DNA of 64,000 bases from Conexibacter sp. CPCC 205762 (GTDB lineage: Bacteria > Actinomycetota > Thermoleophilia > Solirubrobacterales > Solirubrobacteraceae). A program made the position numbers and the translations under genes. The notes below the pieces were generated by a model. That model was not told where the DNA came from and did not search any database. It saw only the letters and a list, made by a program, of their open reading frames with translations. Shown piece after piece: positions 50,960 through 59,675 of this stretch. Position 1 is the stretch's first letter; the number at the start of each line of letters is the position of its first letter. The stretch lies in contig NZ_JAUTDN010000006.1 of assembly GCF_030646155.1 (NCBI RefSeq), positions 124,001-188,000 on the forward strand, given 5' to 3'.

Positions 50960-52207
50960 CTACGCGCTGCCGGCTTCCGCTCGGTCGCCGGCGTCGATAC
51001 GGCGGCCGCCGATCCAGACGGCGCGCACGCGCAGGTCGTCGTCCCACCAGACGAGATCGGCGCGGCGGCCGGCGGCGAGGTCGCCGCGGCCGGCGTCGCC
51101 GAGCGCGGCGGCGGGGACGGCGGTCGCGGCGGTCAGCGCGGTCGCGCGGTCGATCCCGAGCGCGACGCTGTTGCGGACCGCCTCGTCCAGGTGCAGCGCG
51201 GAGCCGGCGAGCGTGCCGTCGGCGAGCGTCGGCGGCCCGTCCGCGTGCGCGAACGCCTCGACGTTGCCGATCCTGAACGGCCCGCTGGTCATGCCGGCGG
51301 CGGCGACGGCGTCGGAGACGAGCGCGATCCGCCCCGGCGCGGCCGCGAACGCGAGCCGCACGGCGTCGGCGGCGACGTGGCGGAGGTCGACGATCAGCCC
51401 GCTGACCAGCAGCGGGTCGACCAGCGCCCGCGCCGGCAGACCCGGCTCGCGATGGTTGAAGGCGCGCTGGGCGTTGAAGAGGTGGGTCACGAGCCTCGCG
51501 CCGTGGCGCGCGGCGTCCGCGGTCTGCGCCGCGGTCGCGTCGCTGTGCCCGAGCGAGACCTGCACGCCCGCCGCCCGCAGCCGCGCGATCGCCGCCTCCG
51601 CGCCCGGCAGCTCCGGCGCCAGCGTGACGAACGCGAGCGCGCTCAGGTCGGCGCCGTCGAGCAGCGCGTCGAGCGCCGCCGCGCTCGGCTCCCGCAGCAG
51701 CGTCGGGTCGTGCGCGCCCGGCCGCAGGGGAGAGAGGAACGGCCCCTCCAAGTGCGCCCCGATCGGCTGCGCGACGGGCGCATCCGCGCCAGCATCCGCA
51801 TCGCCCGCGCCGCGATCTGCGGCATCTGCGCCAGCAATTGCGTCATCCGCGCCGCGATCTGCGGCAAGCGCGCGCATCGCCGCGCCCGTCGCCGCGATCG
51901 CCGCCCGCTGACGCTCCACCGGCGCGGTGATGAAGGTGGGGCAGAAGGCGGTCACGCCGTGGGCGGCGACGTGGGCGGCGACGGCGCGCCAGCCGGCGGC
52001 GTCAGCGTGCGCGAAGTCGACCCCGACCGCGCCGTTGAGCTGCAGGTCGACCATGCCGGCGGTCAGCACGCCGCCCTCCAGCACGAGGTCGGCGTCGCCG
52101 GCGGGCGACGGCGCGACGGCGGCGATCCGGTCGCCGCCGAGCGTGATCGAGCCGGGGCCGGCGAAGCGGCCGCCGACGAGCAGCTGCGTGCAGGTGAGCG
52201 TGGTCAT
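50960..52207 (-). CDS. nagA: N-acetylglucosamine-6-phosphate deacetylase with repeat insertion
   Basis: A 415-residue amidohydrolase making glucosamine-6-phosphate. Metal-binding and catalytic motifs are GAHLEGPFL, SLGHSDATAA, LVTHLFNAQRAFNHREPG and LVSDAVAAAGM. It is about 30 residues longer than usual because of a heptad repeat at residues ~115-145 (ADRGADD, AIAGADA, ADRGAGD, ADAGADA) inserted just before the HLEGPF strand. Divergent from the sugar ABC operon and part of the amino-sugar locus. ATG 52207 starts the protein. Confidence 0.94.
   Translation of the reverse strand: MTTLTCTQLLVGGRFAGPGSITLGGDRIAAVAPSPAGDADLVLEGGVLTAGMVDLQLNGAVGVDFAHADAAGWRAVAAHVAAHGVTAFCPTFITAPVERQRAAIAATGAAMRALAADRGADDAIAGADAADRGAGDADAGADAPVAQPIGAHLEGPFLSPLRPGAHDPTLLREPSAAALDALLDGADLSALAFVTLAPELPGAEAAIARLRAAGVQVSLGHSDATAAQTADAARHGARLVTHLFNAQRAFNHREPGLPARALVDPLLVSGLIVDLRHVAADAVRLAFAAAPGRIALVSDAVAAAGMTSGPFRIGNVEAFAHADGPPTLADGTLAGSALHLDEAVRNSVALGIDRATALTAATAVPAAALGDAGRGDLAAGRRADLVWWDDDLRVRAVWIGGRRIDAGDRAEAGSA
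51777..51865 (-). repeat. In-frame 21-bp repeat array inside nagA
   Basis: Units begin at 51777, 51798, 51819 and 51840, each 21 bp. The best pair, at 51798 and 51840, share CCGCGCCGCGATCTGCGGC. Encodes Ala/Asp/Gly heptads. The unit is related to the array at 60189. Confidence 0.7.
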
Positions 52208-52324
52208 GTGCGGGAGCCTATGGACGAGGTCGATGCCTGCGGGCGGCGCGTCGAGGCGACGCGAGCGGGCGAAGCCGATCGAGTCTTCCGACGCGACGTT
52301 CGCCGGTCTCGCGAGCGACTGCTC

Positions 52325-52378
52325 TTGACAGCCGCACCTCTCCTCCGGCACGATTCATTATAACATCCTATCGTCATT
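52325..52378 (+). promoter_or_regulatory. AT-rich control region between nagA and sugar ABC operon
   Basis: The 248-bp divergent gap (52208-52455) contains no gene. TTGACA at 52325-52330 is a good -35 box; the AT-rich stretch 52351-52378 (with TTATAAC and CTATCG) is the obvious candidate for a -10 box and a GntR operator, but I could not find a clear palindrome in it. Confidence 0.28.
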
Positions 52379-52455
52379 CCCTCCGAGTGCGGCCGATGCG
52401 GCCGTCGAGCCCGCGGACCGGGCCGGAGGACGATCAGTGGAGAGGGAGAGGGTCT

Positions 52456-53811
52456 GTGAGAAGAACGTCCCGATATGTCGCGCTGCTGCTGCTGGCGGTC
52501 TGCGCGCTCGTCGTCGCCGCCTGCGGGTCCAGCGACGACGACAAGGGGGCATCGACCGCGAGCGGGGGAGGCTCCGGCGACAAGGTCAAGATCTCGTTCC
52601 TGACGCATTGGGCGCCGGAGACGGTCAGAGCGTTCGAGAGAGTCACGGCCGCCTACACGGCCGACCACCCGGACGTCGAGGTCGAGATCCGCGCGGTGCC
52701 GTTCGCCGATCTGCTGACGACGCTGCGCTCGCAGGCCGGCGGCGACAACGGGCCGACGATGGCGAGCATCTACGACCTCTGGCTGCCCGAGCTGGTGCGC
52801 GACGGCGTCCTGTCGAGAGCGCCCGCGGCCAACGCCGCCGAGGTGACGAAGGAGTGGCCGGCCAACCTCGCCGGCGCGGCCAGCGTCGACGGCAGCACCT
52901 ACGGCTACCCCAACGAGGTCGACCTCTACGCGCTCAACTACAACAAGGCGCTCTTCAGAGCGGCCGGCATCGCCGATCCCCCGAGAACCTGGGACGAGCT
53001 GATCGCCGACGCGAAGAAGCTGACGAAGAAGGACGGCGACCGCATCACGCAGCAGGGCTTCGGCCTGATCAGCTCGTGGGCCGCCGGCACCGTCCACCCG
53101 TTCACCTCGCTGCTCTACTCCAACGGCGGTGAATTGATCGCCGACGGCAGAGCCGCGCTCGACTCCCAGCAGGCCGGCGAGACGTTCGACCTCGTCGACC
53201 AGCTCGCGAACAAGGAGAAGGTCTCCAGCGCGCAGATGAGCACGGCCGACGCGAACACGACCGGCCCCTACCTGGAGAACTTCGTCTCCGGCAAGACGGC
53301 GATGATCATCATGGCCAACTGGTGGGAGTCGGCGCTGAGAGCCGGCATGAGAGGCAGATTCAGCGACATCGCCACGGCGCCGATCCCGGTCGGCCCCAGC
53401 GGCGACGCCCCGCATTCGGTCTCCTACTCGTGGCTGACCGTCGTCAACGGCAAGGCCGGCGAGGCCGAGCAGAGAGCGGCGTGGGAGTTCCTCGCCTACC
53501 TCAACTCGCCCGAGTCGGGCGAGGAGGGCCACTCGGCGATGGCGGCGCTGCTGCAGTCGATGGGCATCCTGCCGAGCCGCACCTCCGACCTGGAGGCGTA
53601 CAGAGGCGACCTCAGCCGCGAGTTCCTGAAGGCCTACGTCGAGGAGCTTCCGAACGCGAAGCCGTTCCCGATCGTGCTCGGCGGTCAGGAGTTCACGGAG
53701 TCGCTGCAGAGAAACCTGGAGGCCCTGCAGGCCGGCCAGATGAGCGCCGGCGACGCGCAGGAGCGCTCGCAGGCGGACGCCGAGTCGGTCCTGGAGACCG
53801 CCGCCGGCTGA
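52456..53811 (+). CDS. Sugar ABC transporter substrate-binding lipoprotein
   Basis: A 451-residue family 1 solute-binding protein (MalE/UgpB/NgcE type). GTG 52456 follows AGGGAGAGGG and gives a lipoprotein signal (LLLLAVCALVVAACGSS, Cys23). The domain begins KISFLTHWAPETVRAFERV and has the usual hinge motifs GYPNEVDLYALNYNKALF and FVSGKTAMIIMANWWESAL. It captures an oligosaccharide or amino sugar for the two permeases downstream; the nearby nagA, SIS proteins and kinase suggest N-acetylglucosamine or related sugars. Confidence 0.93.
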   Translation: MRRTSRYVALLLLAVCALVVAACGSSDDDKGASTASGGGSGDKVKISFLTHWAPETVRAFERVTAAYTADHPDVEVEIRAVPFADLLTTLRSQAGGDNGPTMASIYDLWLPELVRDGVLSRAPAANAAEVTKEWPANLAGAASVDGSTYGYPNEVDLYALNYNKALFRAAGIADPPRTWDELIADAKKLTKKDGDRITQQGFGLISSWAAGTVHPFTSLLYSNGGELIADGRAALDSQQAGETFDLVDQLANKEKVSSAQMSTADANTTGPYLENFVSGKTAMIIMANWWESALRAGMRGRFSDIATAPIPVGPSGDAPHSVSYSWLTVVNGKAGEAEQRAAWEFLAYLNSPESGEEGHSAMAALLQSMGILPSRTSDLEAYRGDLSREFLKAYVEELPNAKPFPIVLGGQEFTESLQRNLEALQAGQMSAGDAQERSQADAESVLETAAG

Positions 53812-53879
53812 TGACGCACCGCGCGGGCGGGACCACCCCCAAGCTCCCGTCCGCGCTCTGCCTCACCTTCTGAATTCAC

Positions 53880-54773
53880 ATGCGCACTGCACGACAAAAC
53901 TGGTGGGCCGCAGGGCTCCTGGCACCGAGCGTCGGCCTGATCGGCGTCTTCGTGCTGATCCCGATCGTCCTCACGCTGTGGCTCTCGCTGCACAGATGGT
54001 CGACCGCGACGCCGTTCGGCGACGCCGAGTGGGTCGGCCTCAGAAACTTCGACGCGCTCTTCAGCTCCGCGCTGGTCGGGCGCGACTTCCGCCAGGCGCT
54101 GCGCAACACGTTCGTCTACGCGGGCCTCTCGATCGCGCTGCTGATCCCGCTCTCGATCCTCTTCGGCGTGATCGTCCACCGCGCCGCGGTGCGCGGCACG
54201 ACCTTCCTGCGGACGGTCCTGTTCGCGACCTACTGCGTGCCGATGATCGCCGTCGCGATCGTCTGGTCGAAGCTCTACTCGCCGACCGAGGGCCCGGTCA
54301 ACCAGGCGCTCGGCTGGTTCGGCATCGGCCCGCAGCCGTGGCTGTCGGACACCGGCACCGCGCTGATATCGCTCGTCTTCCTCAACGTCTGGCAGCAGCT
54401 CGGCTACTTCACTGTGCTGGTCGTCGCGGGCCTCACGCAGATCCCGCCGTCGGTCTACGAGGCGGCCGCGCTCGACGGCGCCCGCAACGTCAAGCTGCTG
54501 TTCAAGATCACGCTGCCGCTGCTGCGCCGCACGCTGCTGTTCTGCGTCGTGATCGCGCTGATCAACGCGATCCAGGTGTTCGAGCCGGTCGCGACGATCA
54601 CCCAGGGCGGCCCGGTCGGCTCGACCAACGTCCTCACCTACCACATCCGCCAGGTCGGGATCGAGCGCTCGCAGGGCGGCCTCGCCTCCGCGATGGCGGT
54701 CACGCTGCTGCTCGCGCTGATGGCCGTCGTGACGCTCGTGTTCGCGCTGATGCGCAAGGGAGACGACCGATGA
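53880..54773 (+). CDS. Sugar ABC transporter permease (MalF/UgpA type)
   Basis: A 297-residue membrane protein with six helices. The EAA loop is YEAAALDGARNVKLLFKITL. It pairs with the next permease. No ribosome site is seen before ATG 53880, 68 bp after the binding-protein gene. The transporter has no ATPase gene here; in Actinobacteria a shared MsiK-type ATPase often serves such systems. Confidence 0.93.
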   Translation: MRTARQNWWAAGLLAPSVGLIGVFVLIPIVLTLWLSLHRWSTATPFGDAEWVGLRNFDALFSSALVGRDFRQALRNTFVYAGLSIALLIPLSILFGVIVHRAAVRGTTFLRTVLFATYCVPMIAVAIVWSKLYSPTEGPVNQALGWFGIGPQPWLSDTGTALISLVFLNVWQQLGYFTVLVVAGLTQIPPSVYEAAALDGARNVKLLFKITLPLLRRTLLFCVVIALINAIQVFEPVATITQGGPVGSTNVLTYHIRQVGIERSQGGLASAMAVTLLLALMAVVTLVFALMRKGDDR

Positions 54774-55609
54774 CCCGCCGCGTCAGCATCACCCGCCGCG
54801 CCGCGCTGCTCAGCTTCATGCTGATCGCCTGTGTGATCACCGCCTTCCCGATCCTGTGGATGGTCGCGACCGCGTTCAAGTCCTCCGACGAGGCGCTGCA
54901 GACGCCGCCCGTGTGGGTCCCCGGCCACCCGACGACCGACGCCTTCAGCGCGGTCAACGACGTGATCGACATCCCCCGCAGCTTCATCAACTCGCTGCTG
55001 ATCGCGGGCCTCACGACGACCGGCATCCTGCTGACCTCGCTGCTGGCCGGCTACGTCTTCGCGAAGTACCGCTTCCGCGGCAAGAACGCGCTCTTCGCGG
55101 TGCTGATCGGGACGATGTTCCTGCCGCCGATCGTGACGCTGATCCCGCTCTTCCGGATCGTCACCCAGCTCGGCTGGGACGCGTCGCTGGTCGGCGTGAT
55201 CGTGCCCAACCTCGCCAACGCCTTCGGCATCTTCCTGATGCGCCAGTTCATCGCCGGCGTCCCGGACGAGCTGATCGAGGCGGCGCGGCTGGACGGCGCG
55301 AGCGAGCTGCGGATCGTCTTCCGGATCGTCGCGCCGAACGTCCTGCCGGCGCTCGCGGCGCTGGCGATGTTCGCCTTCGTCTACCACTGGAACAGCTACC
55401 TGTGGCCGCTGACGGTGCTGCAGGGCAACGAGCAGGCGTCGCCGATCGTGATCTCGCTCGCGCGGCTGCTGACCTACACCGGCTCGGCCGCGAACACGCC
55501 GCAGGTGATGGCCGGCGCGACGCTCGCCGTGCTGCCGCCGCTGATCCTGTTCGTGATCCTGCAGCGGTTCTTCGTCAACACGATGTCGCGCGCGGGGATG
55601 ACCGGCTGA
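54770..55609 (+). CDS. Sugar ABC transporter permease (MalG/UgpE type)
   Basis: A 279-residue permease with six helices and the EAA loop IEAARLDGASELRIVFRIVA. N-terminal helix AALLSFMLIACVITAFPILW. ATG 54770 overlaps the first permease stop as ATGA, and its own stop overlaps the kinase start as TGATG. It completes the membrane channel of the importer. Confidence 0.94.
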   Translation: MTRRVSITRRAALLSFMLIACVITAFPILWMVATAFKSSDEALQTPPVWVPGHPTTDAFSAVNDVIDIPRSFINSLLIAGLTTTGILLTSLLAGYVFAKYRFRGKNALFAVLIGTMFLPPIVTLIPLFRIVTQLGWDASLVGVIVPNLANAFGIFLMRQFIAGVPDELIEAARLDGASELRIVFRIVAPNVLPALAALAMFAFVYHWNSYLWPLTVLQGNEQASPIVISLARLLTYTGSAANTPQVMAGATLAVLPPLILFVILQRFFVNTMSRAGMTG

Positions 55610-56520
55610 TGTCGCCCGTGCTCGGCATCGACCTCGGCGGCACGCGCCTGCGCGCGGCGTGGTCCTCACAGCCCGGCGACGCGCCGCGCGCGCTCGGGGA
55701 GGAGCCGGCGCCGCGCTCGGCCGGCGACCTCGGCGCGCGCGTCGCCGCCTACGCCCGCCAATTGCCGCAGCCGCCGACGGCGATCGGGCTGACGATCCCC
55801 GGCCTCGTCGACGGCACCGTCTGCCGCTGGGTGCCGAACCTGCCGTACCTCGACGGCGTCGACCTCGCCAACCTGCTGAAGCCTGTTTTTGCTGACCCAC
55901 CCACCCAGCACGGCCACGTCGTCGCGGGCAACGACGCGCAGCTCGCGCTGCTCGCCGAGGCGGCCGACGGGGCCGCTTCCGGGACCCGAGATGCGATCCT
56001 CGTGGCCGTGGGGACCGGGATCGGGTCGGCTGTGCTCAGCCAGGGGCGGATCGCGCGCGGCGCGCATGGCGGCGCGTGCTCGTTCGGCTGGGCCTGCGCC
56101 GATCTCTCAGATCCCGGTGACGAGCGACTCGGCTGGCTCGAGCGCAACGCCTCCGGGACGGCGCTCGACGCGGCCGGCGCGACGTTGGATCCTCCGCGCG
56201 ACGGCGCCGGCCTGATCGCGGCAGCGCGCGCGGGCGACGCTGCGGCGCTGCGCGCGCTGGAGCCGGCGGTCGCCGCGCTCGGCGCGACGCTCGCCGGCGC
56301 GGTCGCGCTGCTCGACCCCGAGGTCGTGCTGCTCGCCGGCGGCGTCGCCGCCGCGACCGACGTGCTGGAGCCGCTGCTGCGGGAGCAGCTCGCGCCGCGG
56401 CTGCCGCGCCACCTGCGCGCCGTCCCGGTGCGCGCGGGCGCTCATGGACCCCGTGCCGGCATCGCCGGCGCGCTGATCGCCGCGCATCGCGGCCCGACCT
56501 GGTGGGAGCTTCACAGATGA
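55609..56520 (+). CDS. ROK-family sugar kinase lacking the zinc motif
   Basis: A 303-residue kinase-fold protein. The phosphate-1 motif GIDLGGTRLRAAW, VAGNDAQLALLAEA and ILVAVGTGIGSAVLSQGRIARG are ROK hallmarks. The CxCGxxGCxE zinc site is missing: the segment reads PGDERLGWLERNASGTAL. The catalytic Asp of GNDAQ is present. Probably phosphorylates the imported amino sugar (N-acetylglucosamine kinase type); the missing zinc site makes specificity uncertain. Coupled to the transporter genes. Confidence 0.9.
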   Translation: MSPVLGIDLGGTRLRAAWSSQPGDAPRALGEEPAPRSAGDLGARVAAYARQLPQPPTAIGLTIPGLVDGTVCRWVPNLPYLDGVDLANLLKPVFADPPTQHGHVVAGNDAQLALLAEAADGAASGTRDAILVAVGTGIGSAVLSQGRIARGAHGGACSFGWACADLSDPGDERLGWLERNASGTALDAAGATLDPPRDGAGLIAAARAGDAAALRALEPAVAALGATLAGAVALLDPEVVLLAGGVAAATDVLEPLLREQLAPRLPRHLRAVPVRAGAHGPRAGIAGALIAAHRGPTWWELHR

Positions 56521-56605
56521 CTGCGAAAAGCTGCGGCCTGCGGCCTTGCTTTCCGTGGACGAACTCGCCTGGCGGCTCGTTCATCCGGCGGAGAGGGGAT
56601 CTTCG

Positions 56606-57352
56606 ATGAGCGTTCCTCCTCTCGGTCCGCTTGACCGCAGCCGTCCGGAGCCGCTCTGGCACCAGCTGGCCGAGGCGCTGCGCGCCCGCATCACCGCCGG
56701 CGAGTGGCAGGCCGGCTTCCAGATCCCGACCGAGGACCAGCTCTGCGAGACGTTCGGCGTCTCGCGCATCACGGTCCGCCAGGGCGTCCGCCAGCTCGAG
56801 TCCGAGGGGCTGCTGCGCCGCGACCAGGGGCGCGGGACGTTCGTCCGCGACGCGCGCCTGATCGCCGGCGACTCGGGCCTCACCAGCTTCACCCAGGAGG
56901 TCGTTCGGCTCGGCGCGAGAGGCAGATCGCGGCTGCTGGGCGCGACCGTCGTGCCGGCCAGCGAGGCGGTCGCGATCGCGCTCGGGATCGCCGAGGGCGA
57001 CGACGTCAACCAGATCCGCCGCCTGCGGATCGGCGACGACGAGCCGATGGGCGTGCAGACCGCGCACGTGCGGATCGACCGCGCCCCCGACCTCCACATC
57101 GCAGACCAGGACGACGCCTCGCTCTACGAGCGGCTGCGGACCGTCTACGGGATCGTGCCGAGAGAGGCGATAGAGGTCTATCGCGTCGGCTCGGCCGGCC
57201 CCGACGACGCCGCGATCCTCGAGATCGAGGCAGGCACGCCCGTCTTCATCGTCGAGCGCACGACGCACGACCACGAGGGTCCGTACGAGTTCACCGTCTC
57301 CACCATGCGCGGCGACAAGTACGAGATCCGCTCGACGCTCCGCACCTTCTAG
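56606..57352 (+). CDS. GntR/HutC-family regulator of the amino-sugar locus
   Basis: A 248-residue regulator. The winged helix is LWHQLAEALRARITAGEWQA to VSRITVRQGVRQLESEGLLRR, with GRGTFVRDARL closing the wing. The UTRA effector domain (about 85-245) ends IVERTTHDHEGPYEFTVSTM, as in DasR/NagR-type regulators that bind amino-sugar phosphates. GGAGAGGGG lies 7 nt before ATG 56606; a longer frame upstream is rejected. Likely controls the transporter, kinase and SIS genes. Confidence 0.94.
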   Translation: MSVPPLGPLDRSRPEPLWHQLAEALRARITAGEWQAGFQIPTEDQLCETFGVSRITVRQGVRQLESEGLLRRDQGRGTFVRDARLIAGDSGLTSFTQEVVRLGARGRSRLLGATVVPASEAVAIALGIAEGDDVNQIRRLRIGDDEPMGVQTAHVRIDRAPDLHIADQDDASLYERLRTVYGIVPREAIEVYRVGSAGPDDAAILEIEAGTPVFIVERTTHDHEGPYEFTVSTMRGDKYEIRSTLRTF

Positions 57353-57378
57353 CCCCACCCGAAAGGACCCACCACACC

Positions 57379-58167
57379 ATGGCGAACCTGTACCTGCCGC
57401 GACTCGTCGCGCTGCTCGAAAGAGCTGGCGAAGTCAACAGCGAGGCGCTGGAGCAGGCCTCCGCCGCGATGGCCACGTCGATCGCCGGCGGCGGCCTCGT
57501 CCACCTCTACGGCTCCGGCCACTCCGTGCTCCCGGCACAGGAGATCTTCCCCCGCTACGGCTCCTACGTCGGCCTCAACCCGCTGACCGACCCGCGCGTG
57601 ATGTGGCACAACGTGCTCGGCGCCGGCGGCGTGCGCGAGCTGCTGTGGCTGGAGCGGACCGAGGGCTACGCCGAGAAGTTCCTCGCCCACCAGCCGATCA
57701 ACCCCGGCGACGCGCTGATCGTCTTCGGCCACTCCGGCCGCAACGCCTCCGGCATCGAGACCGCGCTGTACGCGAAGAGACGCGGCCTGTTCGTGATCGC
57801 GATCACGGCGAAGGCGATGCTCGACCAGCCGGCCAGACACTCCTCCGGCAACCGCCTGCCTGACGTCGCCGACGTCGTGATCGACACCTGCGCGCCGGTC
57901 GAGGACGCGATCGTGGACGTCGACGGCTGGTCGCGCCCGGTCGCCGGCTCCTCGACGGTGCTGGCGATGTCGCTCGCGCACGAGCTGGTCGCGCGCACGG
58001 CGACCTCGCTCGCGGAGCGCGGCGTCGAGATGCCGACGTTCGCCTCGCCGACGGTGCCGGGCGTGACGCTGACCGACACCGACGAGGTCTACGGCATCTA
58101 CCGCGAGCGCATGATCGAGGCGCAGAGCAAGCACCTCGCGTCGTTCAAGGAGGAGATGAAGGGGTGA
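57379..58167 (+). CDS. SIS-domain phosphosugar-binding protein (UPF0309-like)
   Basis: A 262-residue protein with one SIS domain: VHLYGSGHSVLPAQEIFPRYG is the sugar-phosphate loop, and ALIVFGHSGRNASGIETALY follows. The PRVMWHNVLGAGGVRELLWL segment is typical of UPF0309-like proteins. Such proteins isomerise or bind phosphosugars. AAAGGA lies 11 nt before ATG 57379. Overlaps the next SIS gene as GTGA. Confidence 0.92.
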   Translation: MANLYLPRLVALLERAGEVNSEALEQASAAMATSIAGGGLVHLYGSGHSVLPAQEIFPRYGSYVGLNPLTDPRVMWHNVLGAGGVRELLWLERTEGYAEKFLAHQPINPGDALIVFGHSGRNASGIETALYAKRRGLFVIAITAKAMLDQPARHSSGNRLPDVADVVIDTCAPVEDAIVDVDGWSRPVAGSSTVLAMSLAHELVARTATSLAERGVEMPTFASPTVPGVTLTDTDEVYGIYRERMIEAQSKHLASFKEEMKG

Positions 58168-59375
58168 GCGGATCCGCCTCCCGGACGGGCGGCGGGGCCC
58201 CGGGCGCGCCGCGCGCCGGCGCCGGCGCGACGCCGGGCCTGCTCGGCGTCGCGATGGCGGTCGAGATCGAGCAGACGCCGGCCGTCGTCGACGGCGCGCT
58301 GGCGGCGGCGGGGGAGTGGACGCGCGCGCTGCGCGCGGCGCTCCCGTCGCCGTTGCGCGGCGTCGCGCTGACGGCGCGCGGCTCGTCCGACCACGCGGCC
58401 GCGTACGGCCGCGTGCTGCTGGAGAGCGCGCTCGGCGTGCCGGCGTGGTCGACGGCGCCGTCGATCGCGACCCGCTACGGGTTGACGACGCGGCTCGACG
58501 GCGTGCTCGCGATCGCGGTCTCGCAGTCGGGCGCGACGCCCGAGATCGTCAGCGCGCTGGAGCGCCAGCGCGTCGGCGGAGCGGTCACGCTCGCGATCAC
58601 CAACGACCCTACGAGCCCGCTCGCCCGCGCCGCCGACGTGGTGGCGCCCCTGGGCGCCGGGGTCGAGACGGCGGTGCCGGCGACGAAGACGTTCACCGCG
58701 ACGCTGCTCGCGTTCGCGCTGGCAGCCGAGGCGCTCGACCTCACGCGGGACGCGTCGGGCGCGCGCGGGGCGTCCCTCATCGACGACCCGCCGCGCGTCC
58801 CGCTCGACCCCGCGGCGGTGTCGGCGGCGGTGCGCGCGTGCGTCGCCGACGGCGACGCGGTCCTCCCGCTCGCCCGCGCGGTCGCCTCCGCCGACGTCGC
58901 GCTCCACCTCGGCCGTGGTCCGCTGCTGCCGATCGCGCGCGAGGCGGCGCTGAAGCTGATCGAGACGACCGGCACGGCGCAGCTCGCCTGGTCGACCGTC
59001 GACGTCCGCCATGGCCCGCTCGCGCTCGCGCAGCCGGACCGCCCGGTCGTGCTCCAGCACGTCCGCGGCCCGGTCAGCGAGGACGCCCGCGAGGTGGCCG
59101 CTCTGCTGGCGGCCCGCGGCGTCCCCGTCCACGTGATCGGCGACCCGCTCGACGCGCCCGGCGACGACGTGCCCGGCGCCACCGCGCCCGCCGCCATCGC
59201 GCCCGGCGCCGCCGCGAGCGGTCTCCACGTCAGCGTCCCCGGCGAGCTGCCGGAGCACCTGCGGCCGCTGGTGCACGCGGTGCGGCTGCAGCAGCTGTCG
59301 CTGGCGGTCGCGCGCGAGCGCGGCGTCGACCCGGATCACCCGCCCGGCCTCTCCAAGGTCACCGCGACCGCCTGA
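58164..59375 (+). CDS. SIS-type glucosamine-6-phosphate deaminase/isomerase (GlmS C-terminal-like)
   Basis: A 403-residue protein with two SIS domains (ALTARGSSDHAAAYGRVLLE; IAVSQSGATPEIVSAL; later LHLGRGPLLPIAREAALKLI), like the isomerase half of GlmS and NagB-II/AgaS enzymes. The glutaminase half is absent. It probably turns glucosamine-6-phosphate from NagA into fructose-6-phosphate and ammonia. GTG 58164 overlaps the previous stop; the first ~25 residues are Gly/Ala-rich and the domain may start at MAVEIEQTP. A low-complexity Ala/Pro/Gly loop lies near residue 335. Confidence 0.9.
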   Translation: MSGSASRTGGGAPGAPRAGAGATPGLLGVAMAVEIEQTPAVVDGALAAAGEWTRALRAALPSPLRGVALTARGSSDHAAAYGRVLLESALGVPAWSTAPSIATRYGLTTRLDGVLAIAVSQSGATPEIVSALERQRVGGAVTLAITNDPTSPLARAADVVAPLGAGVETAVPATKTFTATLLAFALAAEALDLTRDASGARGASLIDDPPRVPLDPAAVSAAVRACVADGDAVLPLARAVASADVALHLGRGPLLPIAREAALKLIETTGTAQLAWSTVDVRHGPLALAQPDRPVVLQHVRGPVSEDAREVAALLAARGVPVHVIGDPLDAPGDDVPGATAPAAIAPGAAASGLHVSVPGELPEHLRPLVHAVRLQQLSLAVARERGVDPDHPPGLSKVTATA

Positions 59376-59385
59376 GCGCGTCGAC

Positions 59386-59428
59386 CTCTGTGAGATCGGA
59401 ACCCTTATAGGGCCCCGATTTCACGGAG
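59386..59428. terminator. Long bidirectional terminator hairpin
   Basis: CTC, GTGA and ATCGG (59386-59399) pair with CCGAT, TCAC and GAG (59415-59428), joined by U-G and G-U wobbles, then an AA/CC internal loop and CCCT facing AGGG around TAT. It lies between the SIS gene stop and the convergent ferredoxin gene and overlaps the ferredoxin's last codons. Confidence 0.7.
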
Positions 59429-59675
59429 TCGCGCGTCCGACACCGGCCGCGGCGGCGACGCGGAGGCGGTGGAGCGCCAGCGTCGGGCAGGCGTCGGCGG
59501 CGCGGCGGGCGAGCGCGGCCAGCTCGGGCGGCACCTCGCCGCCGTTCGCGAGCAGCGGGTAGCCCCAGTCGTCCAGCTCGATCAGCTCCGGCAGCAGCTC
59601 AGCGCACAGCCCGTGCCCTGCGCACGCGATCGGATCGACTTCCAGCCGCTCGGCCTGGTGTCCATCGCGGCTCAT
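59421..59675 (-). CDS. Single-cluster ferredoxin, [3Fe-4S] type
   Basis: An 84-residue ferredoxin. Cluster ligands are CAGHGLC (two Cys) and the later ACPTLAL Cys; only three ligands are visible, as in [3Fe-4S] or incomplete [4Fe-4S] ferredoxins of Actinobacteria (often P450 partners). GGAGG stands 7 nt before ATG 59675, which overlaps the NuoF-like stop. Here it is the last gene of the electron-transfer operon and likely passes electrons to or from the flavoprotein. Confidence 0.9.
   Translation of the reverse strand: MSRDGHQAERLEVDPIACAGHGLCAELLPELIELDDWGYPLLANGGEVPPELAALARRAADACPTLALHRLRVAAAAGVGRATP

Noticed and set aside
56521-56605. N-terminal extension of the GntR regulator starting at 56546
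   Set aside because: The extra residues are not family-like and a good ribosome site precedes ATG 56606.
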